64,000 nt of DNA from Neckera pumila (taxonomy: Eukaryota > Streptophyta > Bryopsida > Hypnales > Neckeraceae): the NCBI GenBank assembly GCA_963969595.1, contig OZ018413.1:6880211-6944210 (forward strand), written 5' to 3'. The position numbers and the translations under genes were made by a program. Numbering within the stretch: position 1 is the first letter of the stretch; every line of letters begins with the position of its first letter. Under the pieces are notes generated by a model that saw nothing but the letters and a program-made list of their open reading frames with translations, ran no database searches and had not been told where the DNA came from. Positions 11,435 to 25,160 of the stretch are shown piece by piece.

Positions 11435-14400
11435 AACTAGGAGTAGTGGGACGAGTGGGACCAGTATCCTCAATTCTTTACTATAGAAAATTTGGCCTTA
11501 GTTTTCAAGAGGTTACGCGTGCTTTGCAACTCAAGTTTCCTTGACTGAAGACTCAATGGGACCTGCTGCTGGAGATGGTACTGCATGTGGAGGATGACAC
11601 TAGCGGACTAGAGGGAGTGGAAGCGTGAAATTGCAGCAATTGGAGATTTGGAGTTGCCTTGGCGAGTTGGCGTTGTATACAGTTGTTTTGTGACTTCTTC
11701 CTAACCCTCTAATGTGTCTTGTTAGTGTTGTGCTATGCAGATCACTAACACTGCATTTGGGCAGTCTATAAAAATTCAAATCTCTTGTTAGTGGCATGAA
11801 TTTTTTTTATGGGACTTAGAGATAGAAGTATTGGACAATTCTATTGGTATACAATGAAATTGTAAACACTTGTTTGGCCTTTGAAAATAAAATCGCCATT
11901 GTACACCATGTTTGTTTTGCAACTTAGCAATTGTATGCATCTTGAATCACATAAAATAGCCATTATACAGTATGTTTGTTTTCCAACTTAGCAAGTTTGG
12001 GCACCTTCAATCACAAAAAATAGCTTTATGTTTGCACCCAATCATCCCACATATCGCACCATAAACTCTACCAACAAAAAAAAATTATGTTAAATTCCAC
12101 ATTTTAAAATCCTATTTATCTTACTATTTCCACCAATTGTTCTCACTGTCGCGGAAATAGCTCCCTACTACAGCACAACTATAGCCTCCTAGTGAAATAA
12201 TGCAAATAGGTTCTGGAAACGCTGCTTCCTACATGGGGAAAATTTCCACCACCTCATACTGCACACAATTTGCTCCAGAACTCCTTAAATGATCGGCTGC
12301 TGGTGCTTCTAAGGGATTTGACCCATTCTTGACCACTACCCATTCTCGCTCTGTAGTCTGTTTTCTTTCCACTCAACAAGAGAAAAATGGTCATTTATTA
12401 TGGCACGGTTTCCAATGTAGTTGTGGTGCATTATGATTGGCTACAAGATGATCAATATTGCAACCAACCCTTGGGTGGATTAGCAGTCGGCCCTTGGTCA
12501 GAAATAGGGAAGTCTATATAACAAGTATAGGTCAAATAGAATCTTCAGCAAAAAAATTCTTAGTAATTGTGTTTTGAGAAATAAAAATCTGAAAAATTAT
12601 GGGAACCTTCTTAACTCAATTTCTACACATGGGAAAATTCCTCCCTTGAAGAACCCCGCCCTGCAGATATGCGTAATTGCTTAAATGGTCGACAATGGGT
12701 CGGCTCCCTTACCTTATAATGTCTGTCCTGCGACTGCAACTCCATCCCTCCGTCAAGAAATTGCCGCCGTGGTGTGAAGACTTGTGGCAGTTACTGTTCC
12801 AAAAAGGAGACCCTGCCTTTGTGGATAGGATGAAAAAATGAACGGACAACTGAAACAGATGAACGGATGAACCTTTCAATACCGACAACGAGAAAGTGGA
12901 TGGTATGGTTGTACAATCGGCTCGCCACCACCAGTTTGGGATCTGAGTACACCTGAGAACGCAAGGGAACTCAACGGGAAGTCAAAGGGAACTCGAAGGG
13001 AACGTTGGAGCCCGCAAAGTCCACAAGTGGACCGCACTGTACAGTAGAGTACAACACGCAGATTTGACCAGACGGTGTCTGGCGAAGCTTCCAAGTTCCA
13101 TCGGGAGTATTAAAGAAAAGGTGGAAATGGATGAAATCATCAAGAAAACATATATTATTTATTTATTTTCAAGAATGACGAACAACTTGAGGGTTTGTCA
13201 ATTTTTAGATGAATTTTAGGGCTGCTTTGCACCTAGGGGCCGGGCCAATTCCCTTCTTGGCCCGATTGCACAAAATTTTAGGCTCTTTTGGGTTGAAGGT
13301 CATCCTCAACTATTCATTAGAATAAGATTATAATAAAGGTCAATTATCTCATATGTAAAGGCTTTGAGGCCAAGAAATCAAGCCAATTCAATAGAACCTA
13401 GAAAAGAAAATGAGAGGTATGATTTAAAGTCCTGAAAGTCATTTTTCACTTTGAAGCAAGTCCTTTCCAGTGCAATATTTGTTGGATTCTTGTGAATTTT
13501 TTTACCAGAGGTGTATTGCACTGATAGCTTGATGCCGAGGAACGACCCTAGAAAATTTCAAACTAATCCAAGTTGTAGTTTAAAAGTTATGCTTCAAAAA
13601 GATGCTTTTATAGAGTTACAAGTAGTTTTAGGCAGCCATAATAGATAGGTCCAATTAGGCTGAAATTTTTTATACATACTGTTAACAAGCTTGTTAATAT
13701 AATCCCAATACTTGGAAGTGATATAAGCACATGCTTTTGACTTACAAGCCTTTGAAATTGGGCTTTGTAAGTTTTAAACATTACCCAAAGAAAAAATGCT
13801 TAATTTTAGCTATATTTTCTTATGTATTTTAATTCATAATAATGACAATATTTTAGAAAATAAGTTGAATTTTGTCATAGTAAAAATCAAAGATTGATAT
13901 TTGAATACAATTAAAAAGGCTAAATTTAGCTAAAATATTAAGTTTGAACATTTTGCAAAGATTTTTTTTCCAGGGGTTAATCCTAGAAGGACGCGAGCCT
14001 ATGATCAAGGTAGTCATTCAAAAGTTATCCGATTTTGGACCTCATTTCTTCTAATGTTAAAAATCATCCATTGCCAACTTTTTGGCCTTTATGTTCATGC
14101 ATGGTTAACTCTTATCCAACATCACTTGTCAAGAAGGCAGTCTAAAGGAAAATAAAAAAATCTCCTTGAAATAGGATATGGATCTTGTTACTTACCCAAA
14201 GTTTGTGCGCTCATAGTAATCAAGAGTGAATAGTAAATAGTATTTTGACTTTGTAGCCTAAATGTGGTGCTTGGCACCATATTCACTATTGAAGTAGGTC
14301 AATCAAATTGAAATATTCTAAAAAATACAAAAGCCATTTATTTTCAACAATTCTTTTAAAACCAAGCCCAAAGGAATTGGCTTGCTATTTTATCCTAAAA

Positions 14401-15793
14401 AGGACAAAGGCCCTCATGACAAAGGTAGTCACCAAAATACTCTCATTATTGAACCAATAGGTGCACTCTTTGTTTCTATAGTGAAGTCATCCATTGAATG
14501 TTTTAGGTTGGCAATGTCATTACATGCTTTAAAGATTAACTCCTTGATTATGGCATGATTCACTTTTCTAAAGAAGAAGATGCTTAATCTATAGATTACC
14601 TTGTAGTGTATTTTGGTCATTTCTTACTCTTTACTTTTGATGATACTCTAATTTCATATTTTGAAAAATTCATAAATTTCAATATTTTACAGCTACATGA
14701 ATTTTAGACCTACAACCATGGGTTGTTGATTTTTTTAGTTTTAGAATGACACAATAACTTTGGTTTATACCATGATGTCATAAACTATAATATACATATG
14801 TGGTGTAAACTTCAAATTTTTTGAAAGTATTTTGTATTTGATATGGATTTTTATTTATTTATCTTTAAACAATTACTATAATTTTTGAATTTTTTTAAAT
14901 TTGTAGCAAATATATAATTTCATATTTGAAATTTTCATTCATATCTAGTTGCAAAATCATAGCAGCACACAAAATGATGGACAAGGAGGCTTGAAATCAA
15001 AGGTCATAGGCTCATGCTTGTAGAATTAAGTATATCAATGGAAATGATTATAATCACAAATAGTATCGGTGGAAATTTTTGATCTTACATATATAATGTA
15101 CTTCATAATATGATATTGTATAATCAAGCAATGGCCCTCCTTATGGTAAGAAGCGTAATTATGCTTTGCTAGAAGCCAGAGAGGGACTTATGAACTATTT
15201 CAACAATTGAGGTTGGTTGAGGAGCCATAAAAGATAATTGTGTTCATTGTAGACGTCCCCTTTTCAAGAATGCAAAAGGGACTCCTACCCTATATTCGGG
15301 AAGAACTGGTGGCTACTTCAAAGTTAGCTGGCGGAATTGGGAAAAAACTTGTTTGGAATTTGAAAACTTTGGCAAAAATCCGGTGAAAAAATCTATAAAA
15401 TTTCTACTTTGAATAAAAAAAAATAGAAAAAATAACCAGACTCCGTACTTGAAAAAAAAGATCAATTTGGGAATTGAAGGAAAATAGCTAGTAAAACTCA
15501 ATAAAGTTCTTGAACATTGATGTCCTTGCCTCATTGGTAAATCATGTTATGAACTACATAACTAGTTGTTGACTTTTCAAGACTATTGTGGCTCTATGCT
15601 ACTTGCAACATGTCACCATCATCATTGCAAGTTGCAACTCATAACCTTCTCTCCTTTCAATTTGCATCTTACGCCCTTGAATCATAAAGATCAAAGATTG
15701 TATGAACAACCAATTACATATGATAACCTACTTGTCGCTACCGTGACTCATTGGTTGATAAAATAGAGTCTATATCAGCAGTGAAGATTTAAA
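11435..15793. other. Intergenic, AT-rich; GC-richer patch at 12.7-13.1 kb
   Basis: No gene is supported. The patch 12700-13110 is GC-richer and contains clustered 'gggaactc'/'gggaagtc' words, but its ORF (minus, 12876-13094) has no recognisable domain. 14640-14960 is a dispersed repeat also present, in the same orientation, at 21660-22020. 15127-15290 is the second copy of the repeat at 2046-2202. Confidence 0.4.
14640..14960 (+). repeat. Dispersed AT-rich repeat, copy 1 (copy 2 at 21660-22020)
   Basis: Both copies carry, in the same order, 'tttcatatttt', 'ggcctataactatgggg' or 'gacctacaaccatgggt', 'atgatgttttaaactataa' or 'atgatgtcataaactataa', and 'atgtaattacatctttgaaat' or 'atataatttcatatttgaaat' (the last two shortened at the ends). 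Strongly diverged, non-coding, about 330 bp. Type of element unknown. Confidence 0.5.
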
Positions 15794-16141
15794 TTAGTGT
15801 GAATTGTCGAGAAAATAGTGTGACGCATCCGAGAAGACCCTGAACAGTTGCCAAGCTGGTGGGCTTCCCACTTCCCAGGCTTGGCCGTCGGCAAGAAGCT
15901 CGACGAGCTCCTCCTCGGAACCAAAAGTCATGGCAGATGCAGCGTGAGAGACGGGGCACCGATTTCTCGTCTGCTGAGTCTCATAACAATCGACCCCCAA
16001 TTTCAAAATGTTGTAGCATACAACAGAATTGTCACCACTTCACAGTAGCTAGCGATGTCGTTTTGAGAATTTGTAGCTAGCTCCGAAACTAGCTTTGCAA
16101 TCTCGTGTCTCACCAGTTTGCACCTTCGATTCAGCGTCGCC

Positions 16142-18681
16142 ATGACGAGTTTCCGGAGGTTTGCGATTCTAACTGTGGCAGTGATTCTCTCTTTGAACCG
16201 AATTGCGGAAGGAAGCCACAATTTGAACGAGGTTTTGGAGGAAGATGTTGACGCGTTGCTGGGATTCAAGGCCCAAGTGCATGATCCGAAGGGGTCGTTA
16301 CGAACTTGGGGTCGTGAACGACCGCCGAGCTCATGGCGAGGAGTGCAGTGCGAGCGCGGAAGAGTGATTGCGTTGTCGCTCAGGGACGCTGGGTTGGAAG
16401 GCGGGATTTCTGCGAGTCTGGGGAAGCTCACGGCTCTGAATTTTCTGAATTTGATGGGAAACGACCTGGAGGGTACTGTCCCTGAGGCGCTTTGCAATTG
16501 CAGGCATTTACAGGTGCCTGTACGAGTGTCTTGCAAGGGAAAGGAGAGGTTTGACGCGTCCTCTGCTTTTGGGGTGGGAAGGAAATTTTCGAAGCGGAGG
16601 TCGTTGCTGACGACGTCGTCGAGTAAGAGAAGTACCGGGGCGCGATGGGGGCTTGGTATCGCGGTGGGAGTGGGTTCGGGAGCGGCCGCGGCTATACTTC
16701 TGGCGCTTATCACGAGGTTCGTGCTCGGGTGCTACTCCGGAAATGAGGATCTCAGAAAGCCGATCATCTTCAACAAGAAGATTACGCCACAAATGCTTGC
16801 GTTTCTTGACAAGGAGGACGCGCTTGGTGACTGTAAGGTGCTCGGTCAGGGCGGCAACGGGAAAGTGTTCCAGGTTTCGCTTCAGGAGGATCTCGTCGTG
16901 GCTATCAAGTGTGTCAGCAACCGCTCCACGCCGGAGGAAGACGGGGATCCGATTAGTCACGACGCGAAGCAGATCCGTGCGGAGCTGGAAACCCTAGGCT
17001 TCATTCGCCACCGCAACTTGGTACAGCTCCTCGCGTATGTTTTCAAGGCGGATTCGCACTTGCTCGTCTACGAGTTCATGCCGGGGGGAAGCTTGCAAGA
17101 TGCGATCAACCGAATGGCGAAGGGGACTTTGACGCTTTCGTGGCCGGAGCGGCATCGCATTCTCTGCGGCGTGGCGCAAGGTCTTGCGTATTTGCATAAT
17201 GAAAGCCTGGGAAGCTCAATTGTGCACAGGGATTTGAAGCCGGCGAATATCTTGCTGGATGAAGGGTTTGAGGCGAAGCTTGGGGACTTCGGCTTGGCCG
17301 CCATCGTTCCACTCAAGGCCACGCATGCTACCACTGACTTTCTGGCGGGGACAATCGGCTTCATCGCTCCCGAGTATCACCAAACCCTGCGGTAAGACTC
17401 TCAATTCCCAATGGCAACCATTCAAATTTCAATGTCCATGGCATTCTTGAGTAGAGTTGTCTTGGATCATTTTGCACCGTTTTCTTCCGGTTGTCACAAT
17501 GGTTTTTTGCTGTTGGATTCACCATTATTCTACATTTGTAGCTAACTTTGGTATATCTGAGTGAGCAGTTTCTTGTAGATGTATGCCTCAAGATTTCACA
17601 AAAGTTTAGAGATTGCTTCACTGTAGTCCTTATTTTCTTTGGTCCGTTTTAATTTTTCACAGCTTTTAGTGGATCGTACCTTTGCACTGCACTCTTTCCA
17701 AAAGAACAAATGAACTGAAATCATCCATAGTAATTGGTGCTCCAACTACTTGTTCATGTCGGCTGAATGTAAATATTCATTTTAGTGTCTTGTCAAGGAT
17801 GCCACAAAGATGTGGAAAATAACTGATGTTCATGTTAGCCTACAATAACTGAGAAGCAATTCTCATACTATTGAAATTGCTAGTAATCATCTTGGCATCC
17901 CCGTTGTAGCACTAATGATATATAGAACACCATTATAATGAGAGAATTAGTAATTTCAAGAGTAGTTTGGTTTTGTCCATATTTAAAACCAATTTGCAAG
18001 AATTTGGCATCTTTAGAACTATTTGGCTTGCGTTCCAAGAGTGCAATGCAAGTCTAGAACCGTGATGATTCATGAATCAGGAAGTTTCCTGTCCAAATAT
18101 TGAACTCAATTTTTTTGCATAAGTACTTCAACGAATGTAATGTGAGAGGGAACTCTAGAACCATGAGGAATGTGAGAAAGTAACTGTGAGTAGATTCTCC
18201 CTTGCATGTATAGCAACTTTTGCCAAGGTGTGATTTCAAGAATGTGATGTCCATGCGCAGGTACTCACAGAAGAGCGACGTCTTCAGCTTCGGCGTCGTG
18301 ATAGCGCAACTAGTATCAGCGCGCAACCCAACCGACCAGTTCATCGTGGAGAACGGCGGCAGCATTGGGCAATGGCTGCAGACGTGCCTGCAGTCGAGCA
18401 ACGGCGTGGAAGCGATCGATCCTGCGCTCGTGGGGTCGGGGTACGAGGCAGAGATTCTGCTGGCGATGAAGATCGCCGCGTTCTGCACGAATCTGGACCC
18501 GCAGCAACGCCCCAAGAGCAGCGAGGTGCTCAAGATGTTGCTGCAGATTCGGAACCCGGATCCTATTCCGTTGGATAACCTCAGCCTGCACAGCGCTGGC
18601 AGTGACACCCCCATCTTGGGGTCCAGTGGTCCTCTCCGCTTTGCTCAGTCCACGACCACCACTCAGTCCAGCAGCTTCTGA
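16142..18681 (+). CDS. SOBIR1/CORYNE-like LRR receptor-like kinase
   Basis: Two exons, 16142-17391 and 18261-18681, joined through Arg417 (CG|G), encode 556 residues. The start is the ATG in gccATGACG; eight in-frame codons upstream lack an ATG. Order: signal peptide (about 1-25), LRR N-cap with DVDALLGFKA and SSWRGVQC, only about two LRRs (74-124), a basic serine-rich juxtamembrane stretch, membrane helix (about 170-197), kinase domain (about 215-530). Kinase residues look complete: GQGGNGKVF loop, Lys256, Glu281, HRD 362-364, DFG 382-384, APE 409-411, so activity is expected. Words such as KQIRAELETLGFIRHRNL and HRDLKPANILL match SOBIR1, the plasma-membrane co-receptor kinase of LRR receptor proteins, and its relative CORYNE; SOBIR1 has more LRRs. 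The assignment rests on kinase similarity from memory. The intron is 869 bp. The role here (immunity or development) is inferred. Confidence 0.85.
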
Positions 18682-19270
18682 TTTCCAAGCAACCTATTCT
18701 ACTACTGCCAATTTTAAGTTGGCATTGAGAACACAAACTCCGATCCGATCTCTTCTTGCGACAAGAGTTCGATTGTTCACATATGCAAGACACTGGAGTC
18801 GGAGACACTTTACTGGTGTACTTCCTTTTAAGGCTTGCTTGAAGGTACTAGACTCTATTCTACTCTTGCGTGAATTTGCAGTCTGTTGTGGGAGGTCCTT
18901 AGGACAAAGGAGCAACATAGGAACTATGCATTCTCTTTCAAAGCTGGTAGACGCTTTTATACTTGTGTAAATCAAATGTCTCCTTGTTCAGGGGCTCACA
19001 CTATCTAAGGTCCATGTGCTAGTGGGAACGATACAGGAAGCTAGTACGTACGTACTTAAGTACCTCCTTTTGAAGGTAGACCCAATTCAATACTTCTTAT
19101 GTTTAAGACTTTGTTTGAGGTTCTACACTACTTGAAGTTGGAGTGACATGTGAACATGTCACACTCCTCCTTGCAAATGTAAATATTACTAATACAGAAT
19201 AGTCATGGATATGGGCTGGTGTTGAGATTAGCTGTATATGCTCTGCTCTTCTCAGTCTGCTTGTAAGAAG
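18682..19270. other. 3' flank of the receptor kinase
   Basis: No second gene. It probably holds the 3'UTR of the kinase; no clear polyadenylation site could be chosen. Confidence 0.3.
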
Positions 19271-19900
19271 CATAGATAGTTTTCCTGTATGAAGGTTCGA
19301 GGTAGCATAGGTCATCAAGTGGCTCATGTTGCAGGGGGATGTGAGGACGTTTCGATGGATGCCGAAACTGTCTGGAACCTTGTGTTTAACTGTTAAATAT
19401 GGAAGATAGAGAAACAAACAGAGTACTCCGTAATTATCATCTCTTGCAAGCATGTCATTTTGGAATTCTGATTGACTTGTGCAGAACATATGATAGAAGT
19501 TTTGGAGATTCACGTCACTCGACACCCAAACCTCTTTAATCTCTCATTAAATTCACCCTCCTCTAATTTAACATCCTTTAAGAGGCATAGATAGTTTTCC
19601 TGTTTGAGGTAGCATAGGGCTTCAAGTTGGCTCATGTTGCAGGAGGATGTGAGGACGTTTTGATGGATGTCGAAACTGTCTGGAGCCTTGTAATAAACTG
19701 TAGAATATGGAAATAGAGAATCATACAGATTAATTACTATATCATCTTTTGCAAGCATGTCATTTTGGAATTCTGATTGACTTTGTGCAGAACTGAAATG
19801 ATTTATCTTGATAGAAGTTTTGGAGATTCACGTCACTCGACACCCAAACCTCTTTAATCTCTCTGATGAAATTCACCTCCTCTGATATAACATCCTTTAT
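19271..19900 (+). repeat. Direct tandem duplication, period about 315 bp
   Basis: Two copies, about 19271-19585 and 19586-19900. Both contain catagatagttttcctgt, 'ggctcatgttgcagg', 'gatgtgaggacgttt', 'gcaagcatgtcattttgg' and 'gagattcacgtcactcgaca'. Small indels separate them. Minus-strand ORFs across them are not conserved between copies, so coding is unlikely. Confidence 0.75.
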
Positions 19901-22900
19901 TTTAAACTGATGTTATATTCTCTCACCAAACCTTTTTGAAATTGATGTACTCTGAACTCTGACTATTGTGGTGGTATGTCACAAAGTTGCATACAAGTGT
20001 GGTACAAAGGAATTTGTCAAGTGTGAATGAGGTTTTAGACTTTGTTTGACTTCTGTGACCCCAAATGACAGGTACAACTTGATGAAGACTACTTTTACAC
20101 GCAACACTTGATTGTGACCATTTTTTTTTTTTTTAATCATTTTGAAGAAGTAGCCACTTGCTTCTTCAATAATCCAATGATGCTTGGGTGATGCTTGTAC
20201 GTTGCAAGTCAGATTTGGCACCTTGGTGTTGAAATAATTTAATTTTGGCATTTGGACAATTTGGCAACTTGATCTGATTTTCTTGGCTTTTGGCATGCTC
20301 CTCTTCCTCATTTTTCAACACTTTGATAAAATGACTTTTTTTTTTTTTTATTCATGCAAGAATTTGTTCTTTGTTTTCTAAATTTTCTCAAGAATAATTT
20401 TTGAATATTCAATATTTTCAACAATGAATTAGAAATAGTTGTACACTACAACTTTGTTTATATTTTAGACATGCTCCAATTTTTCCCTCATTATTTACAA
20501 AATAGACCTACACATATAGAATTTGGTGATATCTATATCAAAAGTAGGTGATACCTAGGTAAAATTTGGCTATTGATCTTAACCTTTAAAGGACATTCAA
20601 ACCCAAGTGGCATGCTATTTAGAAAATAATGGGAATTGCAAGAACTTGCGTCAACGGTTTTTTTGAAAAGGTGACATTTTTCTTCTTGTTTGAGTAGGCA
20701 TGGAATGAGGTTATGCTTTGTTAGAATTGTGATAATTGCAAGTAGTCAAAGCTATATTCATTGTCGTGTGTGGAGGAGGAGACACTTCTTTCTTGACGTT
20801 GCCCGAGGGAGAGTAATTGTCCAACTTCGTTCTTACCTAGTTCTACAACTTGCCAGAAAACTTGCAACTCCTCATTGCTCGTTGCAAAATTACTGTGACA
20901 AATTCCTTGAGCTGCTCACTAAGGGTCTAAAATGTTCTTTCAGGGTTCAAATACAATAGTAGTTTGGTTTAATTTTGACAAAAAAAAATGAAAACTTCCT
21001 TTATAAAAAAACAACAAACATCTTGTGGTTGTAGTTAGTCAATTGACGAAAAATTGTGCATGAGGTATTCATTGATCGTGATTAAAAATTTACATCTCAT
21101 CACAAGCATTTTATAGTCCTATAGACCTATATTGTAGGTTTAACCTTGTAAGTTGTAACAATGCAAAGGATTCAAAGCATCCAATGAATGATTTTCATTT
21201 TGACTTTTATCTTGTCAATGGATAAAGTTGTAGTTGATGATTATAGTGATAGGCCCATTGTTTAAAGGTTTGGGTGCAATGTCTACTAGACAATCATTAG
21301 AATTTGAGTATCACAATATTCAATCTCATCTTACAACATGTAATATTTTATGACTTAGTCATTGCAATTTTTGGTGTATTTGTTTTTGATTTCCTCTTTA
21401 ACTCCAAAATGCTTGAGGACATTTTATGTCTTTTGGATGAATTCAAGAGAGGCCTCAAAGATGGAGAAAAATAGTTTTTCATCCCATTTGGAGGGAAGGG
21501 GTACCGTTGATTCCTACTTTAATGAAAAATGTTGGATATTTTCTCCTTGTAATATATTTTGACTTCTCTACAATGAAAATCACAAATGATCATTGTATAG
21601 TATGTTTTGACAATTTTTTGTCTTATTTCTTTGATCTCAGTTTTAGCCATAAAAATGATAGTTTACAAATTTGAAAGTGATGAATAATATGAAGTTTATC
21701 AAGTCTAGTTTCTAAACCAATTTCAAATTTGAAAATTACCTAAATTTCATATTTTTTTTGCAATTTGAATGTTGGGCCTATAACTATGGGGTGCAAATTT
21801 TTTTAATTTAAAATGACAAGGTGAATCTTGTTGTATTATGATGTTTTAAACTATAAGATACACTTGTGTAGATTTCTTAAGCATATTTTGAATTTAATAT
21901 GAATTTTTTCACTTTTTATTCAATGATTCATAATACTTTCAAATTTTCACAAAAGAATTTGAATTTTTACAACTTATACAAGATATGTAATTACATCTTT
22001 GAAATTTAAGTATAAATATATTCATTAATATAGATGAAAAAAGGGAAGAAAAAAAAGACTTGGAAGTTTGAAAGAGCGTTCATACGCCTCAAAATCAACC
22101 ACTTGACTCCACCCTTAGACCTTGAAGTCGTCCACATTGTTGTCAATTGTTGTTGCTCAATTGAAACAATGGTCTCTCTTTGTTGATCAAAGCAAACATG
22201 AGGGTTTTAATTTTCCTTCTAATGGAGGTCAATATTCTTAGTGTAAATTGTCTTTGACCTTTGAGGCGTGTCATGGGGCCCAAGATGAATATACTCTTAA
22301 ATTATGCCAGTCTTTTTCTGATAGGAGATTATTTTCTCTAAGCATGAGGGTTAATGTGTTGCTTTTCCAAAAAGGTCCACAAAGTCGAATTAAAGGCCTA
22401 AAATAGTGGGATCTAATTTTGACCTTTTAAGGATTTTTGGTCACTGTTACTTATGAGAATTGAAAAACATGAAAATGTTAGGAATTGTATTAAGTAAAAA
22501 ACAATTGACTTTCACCAAAAAAAATTCCAAAAAAATCATGGATGAAAATCTATTTGTATGGATGAGCTTACCTACTATATTTATGTATATGTAGCATATA
22601 GTAATTGCAAAATTGTACAAGTGTCATGTTGAAACATAATATTGAAAAGCCCTAGCATTGGGGCTTATTTTAAGTTCATTGTTGGTTAATTTTTAGCTCT
22701 TGGCAGAGATATTCAATGTTTAATAAAGATTTTATAGTTAATGATTTAAAACTCCTTCCAATGATAATGTAACAGAGAATCAATTACCTATCACAAGCAA
22801 AAGACTAAATTCAAAGAGATGTAGTATATTTAAATACATATTACTTAGTATTTAGGATAAATTTATTAGATTTTGAGGCTTCTATTGAAACCAAACATTT

Positions 22901-24780
22901 TACTTGCACCACTCAACTTTCAATAAGGTAGAAACACCTATACCCGATCACTTAAGCAATAATGGAACAAATTATGAGTAGCATGAGGCAATGTGAATTT
23001 TTCCCATGTAGAAAGATAGAAAATATAGAGACGGCAATTATTTTGTAATTTTATTTCTCAAATTGAAATTACTACGAATTTTGGGATCTAAAAAGTGCTT
23101 AGAATCTATGCCCAATATATGAATTATTCCGATCATTCAAGAACTACTTTCCCGCTCACTTACTTCCTACTTTCTTGCTCACTGCTTTGGGACATGTGTC
23201 ATCACCTTATTAGTCCCAACCTTGAAAAGGAAAAAAAACCCATTCAAAGCTTTGGTTAGAAATCTGTTCTAGACTTGGTTGGAAATAGTTGCATCCTACA
23301 TGTTAGGTATGAATCATTGGTTGGAAATAGGTGGTCCTACCTTAAACATCATTTTAGACTATCTACTTTTTACTATATTATATATACATATTAGATCATT
23401 TTAGAATTAAATAAAAAAATATTTCAATAATTTTTAAATGTACCAATTAAAAGGTGTAAAGTCATAATTGTATGTATATTAATTAGAAAACAATAAAAAA
23501 GCATATGATTGTACATTCCATCTTAAGTTATCTAATATCTTGTATAAATTTTCTGTCTACAATGGATATGGGACCTACGAGCTATGCACAAAATATAATC
23601 AGGGTGTGCAAGCCATAACTTGGCAAAAGTCAGTCGTGGAGAATTGTCCACCAAAGTTGGGAAGTACTTTAGATTCAGATGAAAATTGATATGCAAGTAC
23701 TTGACAAGCTAATATACATTATTGCAAAGCTTAAAGACATTTGCAATGACTTTCTAGCATTCATATAAATCAAAGCTCATTACGGCGTTTGTGGTTATCA
23801 TGAAAAATGTAGAATAGGAATGTGGAAAAAAGACATTGGGGAATAGGTTCAGGATTATTTAGTGGGTTTACAAGTATAAAGAGATTATATACAAAGCATT
23901 TCTACAACAAAGGCCCCCCATGCTATTCTAGACGTATTTTTACAACTCCGTGATACAATGGATGGAAGTCCGGGAATAGCATCTAGGGGGGTAATTCTAT
24001 CTTTACCTTATGAAAGCTGTATTTATTGCGGATGGGCTTGGTGGACCAAATGATGTATTGGGCAAACAGAAAGATGAATGGATGTAGAATAATAGAAACT
24101 CTAAATTGAATTTTAAATGAAAAATCATTTATTACATTTTAAATTTTTTATACAAATCAATAGATCAATTACAATTTTGACATAATCACTAAAGTCATGG
24201 AGTTCAAAAAATCATACAAAAAAGTTTATGAAAGCTCTATATACAATATAGAATGAGGTCCTAACATGTTTCACTTGTAGGTTCTTAATGAGGAGTTGCA
24301 ATTGGTGAATGTATTGCAGTTGATATAGATCCAGGTTGTAGGAGAATAAGACACTCATTGAAATCAATAATAATTGAGCATAATTCTAATATTCCAAATG
24401 CTCTAGTGATTCCAACAGTTGAATCTCCAAATGATGATGCAACTATAGGGTTTGAAAAAACTTATCCAAATTGGCAAATATATTATGGATGTTGATTTTG
24501 TAATGTAGACACGGTAGTGCAACAAGAAGTCGAAGGTGCAATGAAACTAGAATCACTCACAGGGTCCATGCATTTTGTAAGGGGATTTGTTAGGATGTCG
24601 CATCCATGTAAAAGGAACTGTCCTCTTGATGGGGTCATATCTATAAGAAACGCGTGTCTTTTGCAGACAGACAATTTTGACATGAGTGCGTCCCTTGTGG
24701 TGTCCAATTGTGTTAGCGTAGATGTCACTTTTTTGCATCATGATATACATGCAAAAAACATCAAAAGTCTCAGGTAATAT
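19901..24780. other. Intergenic AT-rich stretch
   Basis: No gene supported. 21660-22020 is copy 2 of the repeat at 14640-14960. Short ORFs at 20690-20959 and 24517-24777 have no recognisable domains. The rest is low-complexity A/T sequence. Confidence 0.4.
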
Positions 24781-25049
24781 GGCCTTGTCAAGGGTCAGAT
24801 ATTAGAGGGAACATGGGGCTAGGGGCTGTTGAAATTCAGCCATGTGGCTACCACATTAGCGCCATGCCAGCGACAGAGGCCATGAGTGCAATTTTTTCAT
24901 ATAGTCCATTGGTGACATGATAGATGATGTGGCATATGACATGTTTGCAGAAAAAGTGACGTGGCATCCACCAAGGATGACATGGCAGGCCTAATCAGCA
25001 TAATTTTATATCGTCCAGATGCTTTTTGAACATTTTTTGAAATGTCAAA

Positions 25050-25160
25050 TTAGACATCCAAATGTTTTTTAGGACGCCAACTTAGACATCTAGACGTTTT
25101 TTGTGATATCAACTTAAACATCCAAATGTTTTGCGGCGTCATCTTAGACATTTGCATTCC
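25050..25160 (+). repeat. 32-bp minisatellite
   Basis: About 3.5 copies of a 32-bp unit 'ttagacatccaaatgttttt' plus a variable tail, starting at about 25050, 25082, 25114 and 25144. It lies within 24840-26060, which is rich in 'gatgtggcat'/'gacatggca' words and contains an AT-rich 'ccatac(a)' run at 25300-25380. That interval may be one decayed element, but I could not define its ends. Confidence 0.55.

Noticed and set aside
13209..13270. A second Harbinger-like element starting gggctgctttgcacc
   Set aside because: The start resembles the 8116 element, but no matching inverted end could be found downstream.
16003..16960. Minus-strand ORFs of 236 and 150 codons opposite the receptor kinase
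   Set aside because: They are antisense to a well-supported kinase exon; their composition is the usual shadow of a GC-rich coding frame.
19292..19310. Possible tRNA T-loop word (ggttcgag)
   Set aside because: No cloverleaf arms could be built around it; no tRNA was found elsewhere.
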